A stretch of DNA of 17,993 nucleotides from DATEMK01 sp035275625 (GTDB lineage: Bacteria > Bacteroidota > Bacteroidia > AKYH767-A > OLB10): NCBI GenBank assembly GCA_035275625.1, contig DATEMK010000638.1, forward strand, positions 1-17,993, given 5' to 3'. Shown piece after piece: positions 7,337 to 12,916 of this stretch (within the stretch, counting starts at the first letter, position 1; each line of letters opens with the position of its first letter). The notes under the pieces are model-generated. The model had not been told where the DNA came from. It saw only the letters and a list, made by a program, of their open reading frames with translations, and did no database searches. A program made the translations under genes and the position numbers.

Positions 7337-7398
7337 AAAGTTTAAGGTTTAAAGTTGGCTACGCGTCTGAGAACTTTAAACCTTAAACCTTAAACTTT
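7337..7398. terminator. Inverted repeat built from GTTTAAR heptamers between purQ and gdhA
   Basis: The left arm 7340-7356 (GTTTAAG, GTTTAAA, GTT) pairs perfectly for 17 bases with the right arm 7372-7388 across a 15-base loop. The right arm continues with a further CTTAAAC heptamer to 7398 and overlaps the gdhA stop codon. Lying between two convergent genes, it can form a hairpin in either transcript and is a plausible bidirectional terminator. It is unusually AT-rich for one and is assembled from 7-bp units. Confidence 0.55.
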
Positions 7399-8752
7399 AT
7401 ACCAATCCCTGCGCAAGCATCGCATCTGCCACTTTAACAAATCCTCCAATGTTTGCTCCTTTCACATAATTTATAAAGCCTTTTTCTGAACCGTACTTCA
7501 CACAGTTTTGATGAATGTTCTTCATGATATCGCTCAGGCGGGAATCAACTTCTTCTCTTGTCCACAACAAACGCATGGAGTTTTGACTCATTTCTAATCC
7601 GCTTACGGCAACACCACCTGCATTGCTTGCTTTACCGGGAGCGAAGAGGATTTTTGCGTGATGGAATTCAGTAACCGCTTCAGGTGTGCAAGGCATGTTT
7701 GCTCCTTCTGCTACCGCTTTGCATCCGTTTTTAATTAACAGCTTCGCATCCTTTCCGCCCAGTTCATTTTGGGTTGCGGATGGTAATGCAACATCGCACT
7801 TTACGCCCCAGGGAGTTTTTCCTTTAATATAATCTGCTTTGAATTTTTGAGCGTATTCACTGATGCGTCCGCGCTTTTCGTTTTTGAGTTCCAATATGAA
7901 AGCCAGTTTTGTTGCATCAATTCCGTCTTTATCATAAATATATCCGTCAGAATCAGACATAGTCACCACTTTACCGCCAAGCTGGTTAACTTTTTCAGCA
8001 GAATATTGCGCTACGTTGCCCGAACCTGAAATAACCACGGTTTTTCCTTTCATGCTGCTCTTTTTGGTGGCGAGCATTTCCTGGGTAAAATAAACACAAC
8101 CATAACCTGTTGCTTCAGGACGAATTAAACTTCCGCCATACTGCATTCCTTTTCCCGTAAGGATGCCTGTAAACCTGTTTGCAATCCTTTTGTATTGACC
8201 AAACAGGAAACCAATTTCACGTCCGCCCACCCCAATATCTCCTGCAGGCACATCAGCATAAGCATCTATATGTCTGAACAATTCAGTCATAAAGCTCTGA
8301 CAAAAACGCATTACTTCATTATCCGATTTTCCTTTCGGGTCAAAATCAGAACCACCTTTACCTCCACCCATCGGAAGTGTAGTTAAGCTGTTTTTGAAAA
8401 CCTGTTCGAAAGCTAAAAATTTTAAAATACCGAGATAAACAGTAGGATGAAATCGCAAACCGCCTTTGTAAGGCCCCAGTGCGCTGTTCATTTGAATACG
8501 GAAACCGCGGTTAATTTGAAATTCGCCTTTATCATTTATCCAGGGAACGCGGAACATTATTACACGTTCAGGTTCTGCAATGCGTTCCAGGATTTTTGCT
8601 TCTTTATAATGCGGGTTTTCTTCAATAAAAGGAATAACTGATTCTGCTACTTCAAAAACCGCCTGGTGAAATTCTTTCTCACCGGGATTTTTTGCCTTCA
8701 CATGCTTCATAAAATCGTTAATTGCTTTTTCAAACGGGTTTGTTGCTGCCAT
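7397..8752 (-). CDS. gdhA: NADP-type glutamate dehydrogenase
   Basis: The enzyme interconverts 2-oxoglutarate plus ammonium and glutamate using NAD(P)H in the cytoplasm. The 451 residues match hexameric GDH (E. coli GdhA is close in length). Substrate-site landmarks are PYKGGLRFHP (K96), PMGGGKGGSDFDPKGKS (K132, the catalytic-site lysine region) and VPAGDIGVGGREIG (D172 as the catalytic aspartate). TGKGMQYGGSLIRPEATGYG (about 199-218) and a Rossmann GSGNVAQ (243-249) mark the coenzyme domain. The GGGKGGSDFDPKGKSD form is typical of the NADP-dependent, biosynthetic subgroup, so ammonium assimilation is the likely role; coenzyme choice is inferred. The ATG at 8750-8752 gives MAATNPFEKAINDFM. 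Its upstream region holds GTTTAAA repeats and then the large heptamer array, so the promoter must lie in or before repetitive DNA. Confidence 0.97.
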   Translation of the reverse strand: MAATNPFEKAINDFMKHVKAKNPGEKEFHQAVFEVAESVIPFIEENPHYKEAKILERIAEPERVIMFRVPWINDKGEFQINRGFRIQMNSALGPYKGGLRFHPTVYLGILKFLAFEQVFKNSLTTLPMGGGKGGSDFDPKGKSDNEVMRFCQSFMTELFRHIDAYADVPAGDIGVGGREIGFLFGQYKRIANRFTGILTGKGMQYGGSLIRPEATGYGCVYFTQEMLATKKSSMKGKTVVISGSGNVAQYSAEKVNQLGGKVVTMSDSDGYIYDKDGIDATKLAFILELKNEKRGRISEYAQKFKADYIKGKTPWGVKCDVALPSATQNELGGKDAKLLIKNGCKAVAEGANMPCTPEAVTEFHHAKILFAPGKASNAGGVAVSGLEMSQNSMRLLWTREEVDSRLSDIMKNIHQNCVKYGSEKGFINYVKGANIGGFVKVADAMLAQGLV

Positions 8753-8770
8753 AAGTGGTTTTGAATTTTG

Positions 8771-8791
8771 AGTTTAAAGTTTAAAGTTTAG
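8771..8791. repeat. GTTTAAA heptamer repeat in the gdhA upstream region
   Basis: The sequence is three tandem heptamers, GTTTAAA, GTTTAAA and GTTTAGT, in phase with the same motif at 7337-7398 and in degenerate form at 2135-2176. It lies 19-39 bp upstream of the gdhA start on the minus strand, in its likely 5' leader. Confidence 0.6.
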
Positions 8792-8817
8792 TTTTTTAAT
8801 TATATTTTTCTGAACAC

Positions 8818-9026
8818 TGGTCATTGGTATTGGTCACTGGTCACTAGTCACTGGTCACTGGTCACTGGTCATTGGTCATTGGTCACTGGTCACTGGTCAC
8901 TGGTCACTGGTCACTGGTCATTGGTCATTGGTCATTGGTCATTGGTCATTGGTCATTGGTCACTGGTCACTGGTCATTGGTCATTGGTCATTGGTCACTG
9001 GTCACTGGTCACTGGTCACTGGTCAT
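8818..9026 (+). repeat. Tandem heptamer array, 30 units of TGGTCAC/TGGTCAT
   Basis: Thirty consecutive units can be read with no interruption. Twenty-eight are perfect 7-mers TGGTCA+C or T (8818 and 8831 onward, except one variant). The unit at 8825 lost one base (TGGTAT) and the unit at 8845 is TAGTCAC. From 8831 the last base runs in blocks: C5, T2, C5, T6, C2, T3, C4, T1. A degenerate unit TGAACAC (8811-8817) may extend it on the left. Because 7 is not a multiple of 3, all plus frames are open and encode the same seven residues; this is not a gene. The array fills most of the 329-bp gap between gdhA and the epimerase. Confidence 0.95.
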
Positions 9027-9041
9027 TTTTTTCAACGGGTG

Positions 9042-9063
9042 TCAAAAATAGAAATATTTTTGA
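9042..9063 (+). promoter_or_regulatory. 9-bp hairpin overlapping a TATTTTTG -7 box before the epimerase
   Basis: TCAAAAATA (9042-9050) and TATTTTTGA (9055-9063) are perfect inverted repeats around GAAA. The right arm holds TATTTTTG (9055-9062), an exact TAnnTTTG -7 match 19 bases before the TTG start at 9082. It is therefore a promoter candidate with a superimposed palindrome. The -33 TTTG element is not evident and would fall at the edge of the heptamer array. Confidence 0.45.
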
Positions 9064-9081
9064 ACCAAATACACAAAACCC

Positions 9082-10098
9082 TTGAAACTCCGGTATTATC
9101 CGTTTGAATTGAAGTTTAAGCATCCGTTTGCCATTGCAGCAGGGAAAAGAGATTTCACACCTGTTGTTTATGTGGAGTTGGAGTATGAAAATAAAACAGG
9201 ATATGGTGAAGCCGCATTGCCCCCCTATTTGCCCGAAACACAGGAATCGGTAATAAAATTCTTATCCCTGCTGGATGTAAAACAGTTTACTTCCCCGGTT
9301 GAAAAAGAAAAAATTCTCGATTATGTTTTCCGCCAAAAGGCGGATGATTTTGCTGCAAAAGCCGCTTTTGACATTGCCTTGCATGATCTGGCAGGAAAAG
9401 TTTTGCTTAAACCCTGTCATAAAATGTTCGGGTTGAAAAAAGAAAATTGCCCGCAAACAACTTTTACAATCGGAATGGATACCCCGAAAATGATTTTGGA
9501 AAAAGTCAGCGAAGCAAAAGATTTTAATTTGCTGAAAATAAAATTAGGCGGACCGTTTGACAAATTAATTATTGAAACAATAAGAAAAGAAACCAATAAA
9601 CCTATTTGCATAGATGCAAACCAGGGATGGGATGAAAAGGAATTTGCGCTGGACATGATTCATTATTTAAAAGAACAGGGAGCCATTTTCATTGAACAGC
9701 CTCTTGAAAAAAATAAAATGGATGATGCCTGTTGGCTGAAAGAAAAAAGCCCGCTTCCAATTATTGCTGATGAAGCCGTGCAGACTTTTGATGATATTGC
9801 GAAAATAAAAGATGCCTATCATGGGATAAATATCAAGCTCATGAAATGCGGAGGAATGAGCCAGGCATTAAAAATGATATTCCGTGCACGCGAACAGGGC
9901 TTGAAAATTCTGATCGGCTGCATGAGCGAAAGCAGTTGCGGAGTTTCGGCAGCGGCCCAGCTTTCTCCCCTGTCCGATTGGGCAGACCTTGACGGGCCGC
10001 TTTTAATTTCAAACGATCCCTTTAAGGGAATTACTTATAGCAGTGGCAAAATCGTTTTAAATGATTTTCCGGGTAACGGAATAGAAAAAATTGATTGA
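9082..10098 (+). CDS. Dipeptide (L-Ala-D/L-Glu) epimerase, enolase superfamily
   Basis: This 338-residue protein belongs to the muconate-lactonizing subgroup of the enolase superfamily. Family members epimerise dipeptides such as L-Ala-D-Glu, derived from murein peptides, so that peptidases can recycle them. The N-terminal capping domain starts MKLRYYPFELKFKHPFAIA and carries GYGEAALPPY. Barrel landmarks are LKIKLGG, with catalytic lysines K152/K154; IDANQGW, with metal ligand D178; FIEQP, with E205; IADEAV, with D230; and NIKLMKCGG, with the second catalytic lysine K252. IGCMSESS then closes the active site, and that CMSE form is typical of the Ala-Glu epimerases. The TTG start at 9082 is chosen because the family begins exactly there and no ATG is near. 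Codons at 9329-9344 contain a TCCGCC-AAAA-GGCGGA palindrome. Confidence 0.92.
   Translation: MKLRYYPFELKFKHPFAIAAGKRDFTPVVYVELEYENKTGYGEAALPPYLPETQESVIKFLSLLDVKQFTSPVEKEKILDYVFRQKADDFAAKAAFDIALHDLAGKVLLKPCHKMFGLKKENCPQTTFTIGMDTPKMILEKVSEAKDFNLLKIKLGGPFDKLIIETIRKETNKPICIDANQGWDEKEFALDMIHYLKEQGAIFIEQPLEKNKMDDACWLKEKSPLPIIADEAVQTFDDIAKIKDAYHGINIKLMKCGGMSQALKMIFRAREQGLKILIGCMSESSCGVSAAAQLSPLSDWADLDGPLLISNDPFKGITYSSGKIVLNDFPGNGIEKID
9329..9344. repeat. Palindrome TCCGCC-AAAA-GGCGGA inside the epimerase gene
   Basis: Six-base arms 9329-9334 and 9339-9344 are perfect complements around AAAA. They share TCCGCC...GGCGGA with the palindrome at 5572-5588 but have a different spacer. Here they encode part of FRQKADD in the capping domain. 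Confidence 0.45.
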
Positions 10099-10110
10099 CC
10101 ATTTGATCAT

Positions 10111-11637
10111 TCAATACTTCACCACCTTCCTAACTTCCTCCTTCTCCCCATCACTCACCTTCACAAAATAAATCCCTGCCGGAAAATTGCGCATATCTAT
10201 TTTTATTTCCTGCTCGTCTGACCGCGATAGTCCCCCTTTAGGGGTCAGGGGTGTTGCCAAAGGTTGTCCGTAAAGATTAAAAAGAGAAATGGTGGTTTGG
10301 TTTGAAGAAGATAAGTTGTAATGAATGGTGATGAAATCGGTGGTGGGGTTGGGACTTACCGTAATTGCATAAGTGTTTTTGTTTTCAATAACTCCAACCG
10401 TAGGACAGGCATTTAGTATATATGCAGTATCTGCAACATCATGATAGCTTATGTTTTGGTAAACCAGTCCAGAAAGTGCAAATGTTAAAGACAGGGTATC
10501 AACTGATGATGTTATGGTTACAGGACTTAAAGTATCAGCTATGGAGTTTAAACAATAAGGCATCGTAGTTTCAAGAAGTGAATCATCCATGCTGATCCAG
10601 GGGACCAGGGTGCTGGGTGAATTGCCTTTACTTAAAAGTGAACAGCACCGCTTGTCAGATAATCTTATCACATTAGTATATTCTCTTATTAAAACAAGGT
10701 CTTTTAAATAAAGAAGGTTCCCGTTGGTATCCATTTTTATAACAGCGGTTCCATTCTGAGAAGGTGTCCAGTTAACCACACAAAAAAAGGTCTGATCTGA
10801 GTTTAAAAGAATTTGTCGCGGAAAGAAAGCTTTTGTCGGATCGTTGAAATATTTAGTCCATATCGGGTTACCCGCAGAATCGGTTTTCATTATGGAGAAT
10901 TTATGGTTGAATGGAAAAGAATCTTTCATCACACAAATAAATTCATTGTTTGGAGTTTGAACCGCATCATACATTTTGTAATGCCCTTGATAATATGAAG
11001 ACCATACGGGATTAAATAATGAATCCATACGTAATAATGCTGCACCGCCTGCACTTGAGCCGAATAAAAGATAACCACTATCGTTTAACAGCCTTATGTT
11101 TTCAGCACCCATTCCTACTATTCTTTTTGCACTATTTACCATGGCATTTTCATCCATTTGTACAACCACCGGATTGCCATCATTAAAAACACAAACCACT
11201 TTATCAGCAGGTCCGTTAATCATCCGGTGATTGGAACTTCCGGTACTTATAATGTTAGTAATCTCATTGCACCATTGAACACTTCCGTTCTGGCTTATTT
11301 TAACAATTACATTATGAAAGCTTCCTGACAGGTAGCTACCAATTGAAAGTATTGCACTGTCCGCTGTTGTTACAAAATCACCAAACTGACAACTGACATT
11401 ACTCAGCGGTAAATAGTCATTGTTAAATAAAACATTTCCTGCGGAATCAATTTTTATTAAAGAGCCTTTGTAAAGCTTATTGCTTCCGATGAAAACAGCT
11501 TTATCGATTCCTTCACGTATGCGAAAAGCATAAGAATTGTTACCTGAAACAAGATACCTTTTATGAAAATAATTTTGCCCTAGGGCTGAGGGAAAAAGCT
11601 GGACAATGAAAGAAAATAAAAGTATAGTTCTTTTCAT
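10111..11637 (-). CDS. Secreted beta-propeller-like protein with a T9SS type A sorting domain
   Basis: The 508-residue product has a signal peptide (residues 1-20, ending SALGQ). The body of about 400 residues contains repeated blades of the form xxKxDSxGNxxW. Examples are LIKIDSAGNVLF, IVKISQNGSVQW, LLRMDSLFNPVW, IMKTDSAGNPIW and VIKMDTNGNLLY, suggesting a beta-propeller. Residues about 423-508 are a type A T9SS C-terminal domain, with VSPNPTTDFITIHYN, then ISLFNLYGQ, then IDMRNFPAGIYFVKVSDG and a terminal basic KVVKY. The protein should cross the outer membrane by T9SS and be attached to or released from the surface. Its ligand or activity is unknown; there is no catalytic motif. Residues 464-475 (LTPKGGLSRSDE) look like a palindrome-derived insertion in the sorting domain. 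The stop lies 12 bp from the convergent epimerase stop. Confidence 0.88.
   Translation of the reverse strand: MKRTILLFSFIVQLFPSALGQNYFHKRYLVSGNNSYAFRIREGIDKAVFIGSNKLYKGSLIKIDSAGNVLFNNDYLPLSNVSCQFGDFVTTADSAILSIGSYLSGSFHNVIVKISQNGSVQWCNEITNIISTGSSNHRMINGPADKVVCVFNDGNPVVVQMDENAMVNSAKRIVGMGAENIRLLNDSGYLLFGSSAGGAALLRMDSLFNPVWSSYYQGHYKMYDAVQTPNNEFICVMKDSFPFNHKFSIMKTDSAGNPIWTKYFNDPTKAFFPRQILLNSDQTFFCVVNWTPSQNGTAVIKMDTNGNLLYLKDLVLIREYTNVIRLSDKRCCSLLSKGNSPSTLVPWISMDDSLLETTMPYCLNSIADTLSPVTITSSVDTLSLTFALSGLVYQNISYHDVADTAYILNACPTVGVIENKNTYAITVSPNPTTDFITIHYNLSSSNQTTISLFNLYGQPLATPLTPKGGLSRSDEQEIKIDMRNFPAGIYFVKVSDGEKEEVRKVVKY
10218..10252. repeat. CCCCTTTAGGGG palindromic element inside the T9SS sorting-domain coding region
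   Basis: CCCC (10233-10236), TTTA and GGGG (10241-10244) form a tight palindrome. An outer pair CTGACC (10218-10223) and GGTCAG (10243-10248) adds a second, wider inverted repeat. On the coding strand it reads in frame as LTPKGGLSRSDE. From memory, CCCCTAAAGGGG-type palindromes recur in Bacteroidota genomes; that is not verified here. Confidence 0.5.
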
Positions 11638-11651
11638 CCCTCAAATCTACT

Positions 11652-11682
11652 CAAAAAAAACCGGACCCTCTCGAAGCCGGTT
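11652..11682 (-). terminator. Rho-independent terminator, minus strand
   Basis: On the minus strand AACCGG and CCGGTT are separated by a 12-base loop and followed by an unbroken run of Ts (the run of As at 11653-11660 on the plus strand). It would end transcription coming through the remnant and the histidine kinase, and it lies just before the T9SS cargo gene. Confidence 0.75.
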
Positions 11683-11705
11683 CTTTATTCGTAAATTCGT
11701 AATGA

Positions 11706-11833
11706 TTAGTATTCGTTGATGCCTAAATCTTCGTCATCGTCACCACTATCTTCTTCAGCTTTCCTGTTTCAACGTCTATATTAGTAGTATCGGGGTACCC
11801 GGGCCATTTTAAGGCGGACGTAATTAGTTCATG
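11706..11833 (-). pseudogene. Frameshifted 3' remnant of an unidentified gene
   Basis: Read on the minus strand immediately after the histidine kinase stop, one frame gives ELITSALKWPGYPDTTNIDV followed by ETG. The neighbouring frame then gives KAEEDSGDDDEDLGINEY and TAA (stop at 11706-11708). One missing base in the GGAAAG run near 11762-11766 would join them into a single coherent acidic C-terminus. There is no start codon in the first frame; it simply continues past the kinase TAA. A strong terminator follows. I do not recognise the family. The joined peptide looks protein-like, but this could be a coincidence of short frames or a sequencing error. Confidence 0.4.
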
Positions 11834-12793
11834 TTACCGCTGAAAAATAACTTCAAAAATAGTCCCGTTCGGCTTATTATCTTTTACATAAACTTTCCCG
11901 TTATGCAATGCCGCCACATTCTTCACGATATAAAGCCCCAGCCCGGTACCTTTTGATTTTCGCATCTCCTCATTCCCCACACGGTAAAACATGTCAAAAA
12001 TAAATTCCTTCTCCTCCTCCGGTATTCCAATTCCATTATCGCTTACGCGGATCACAATATAACGGTCCCTGTCAATCAGTTCCACCAGCGTCTTGCTGTT
12101 AGCAGGCGAATATTTTTCAGCATTTTCAATAAGATTCAGCACCATTGAGCCTATAGCAAGCGCATCGCCAGTCATGGTAACATTTTTAGCAATGGATGAA
12201 TTTATTTCATGAGTAAGGTGATACAGTTCTGCTTTATCACGAATGGTATTTTCCAGTAATTCGCTCAGGTTAAATTCCTCCTTGTGTAATTCAATGCTGT
12301 GCCCCTCTATTTGCGCAGCCATCAAAGCGTTTTCAATAAGATTATTAATGCGCTCCGTTTCATTCAGCGAACGGTTAATAAGCCCTTCCTTCCTTTCTTT
12401 ATCAAGATCATATTTCCCAAGCGTCTGCAGGCTCAGCTTAATTCCTGCAAGCGGTGATTTAAACTCATGAGTAATGGATAATAGAAAATTCTTTTGCTGC
12501 CGCGCCAGTAAAAATTCTTTCCTGAATGCTCTTCGGGTCATATTAATCCCGATAACTAAAAGCGTGAGAAACACAGCGCCTTCGCTGGCAATCATCGTCC
12601 ATCTTTCATGAAGTTTTTTTATCAGCAAATCTTTTTGCTTTGCCTTTTCAACCGGGTATGCCTTTTTAAGCTCCACCATTTCAATTTTATGCTCAAACAC
12701 TTCCTGGTTCATTTGCACCAGCAAAAATGCCCACCAGCAAAACTGAAGCATCACATAAAGAACCAACAGGTAAAAAATAACTAACGGTCTCAT
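11834..12793 (-). CDS. Membrane sensor histidine kinase
   Basis: This is a 319-residue two-component sensor kinase of the inner membrane. A first membrane span lies at about residues 4-27 and a second at about 70-88. Between them is a roughly 40-residue periplasmic segment rich in Lys and Glu, too short for a known ligand domain. The dimerisation/H box is FLLSITHEFKSPLAGIKLSLQTL with phospho-acceptor H109. The ATPase domain shows the N box VLNLIENAEKYSP (N220, N224), G1 DNGIGIP (252-258), an F box around FIFDMF (264-269) and G2 KGTGLGLYIVKN (281-292). No response regulator is adjacent on either side; the expected downstream position holds the frameshifted remnant instead. The kinase is therefore either an orphan or has lost its partner gene. 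A TACTTTTG box precedes it. Confidence 0.93.
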   Translation of the reverse strand: MRPLVIFYLLVLYVMLQFCWWAFLLVQMNQEVFEHKIEMVELKKAYPVEKAKQKDLLIKKLHERWTMIASEGAVFLTLLVIGINMTRRAFRKEFLLARQQKNFLLSITHEFKSPLAGIKLSLQTLGKYDLDKERKEGLINRSLNETERINNLIENALMAAQIEGHSIELHKEEFNLSELLENTIRDKAELYHLTHEINSSIAKNVTMTGDALAIGSMVLNLIENAEKYSPANSKTLVELIDRDRYIVIRVSDNGIGIPEEEKEFIFDMFYRVGNEEMRKSKGTGLGLYIVKNVAALHNGKVYVKDNKPNGTIFEVIFQR

Positions 12794-12808
12794 AAAAATG
12801 AATATTCA

Positions 12809-12838
12809 CTGTTAGGTTATTAACAGAAATCAAAAGTA
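12809..12838 (-). promoter_or_regulatory. -7 box and CTGTTA/TAACAG inverted repeat before the histidine kinase
   Basis: On the minus strand TACTTTTG (plus positions 12831-12838) matches TAnnTTTG. Immediately downstream CTGTTA (12809-12814) and TAACAG (12821-12826) form a perfect 6-bp inverted repeat with a 6-base spacer. It spans the expected start of transcription and lies about 16 bases before the kinase ATG. It could be an operator or a leader hairpin. The rest of the 123-bp gap (12794-12916) shows nothing else. Confidence 0.4.
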
Positions 12839-12916
12839 AAAATAAAAATGATGAAATAATACCGAGGAAAAAAGGTAGAGCTGCTGTTTACAATTTAGCA
12901 ATTTAAAAATATAGAA

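Larger units (their letters stand above)
8753..9081. other. Intergenic region between gdhA and the epimerase
   Basis: This 329-bp stretch is the only gap in the window above 300 bases. In order it holds the gdhA leader with GTTTAAA units (8771-8791), an AT-rich spacer (8792-8817), the TGGTCAY heptamer array (8818-9026) and the hairpin/-7 box before the epimerase (9042-9063). I see no gene, RNA or mobile element in it. Confidence 0.9.

Noticed and set aside
8818..9026. Possible CRISPR array
   Set aside because: Units are 7 bp with no spacers and no cas genes are nearby.
8879..9085. Open frame encoding a repeated VTGHWSL heptapeptide
   Set aside because: It is the direct consequence of a 7-bp tandem repeat, which is open in all three plus frames; no signal peptide, ribosome site or non-repeat domain supports a protein.
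10094..10115. Short inverted repeat ATTGA...TCAAT between the epimerase and T9SS genes
   Set aside because: The stem is only 5 bp, with no T-run and a 12-base loop; it is too weak to call a terminator.
11791..11806. GGGTACCCGGGCC resembling a cloning-vector polylinker (KpnI/SmaI)
   Set aside because: It translates in frame as WPGYP within the remnant and is flanked by native AT-rich sequence; no other vector sequence is present.
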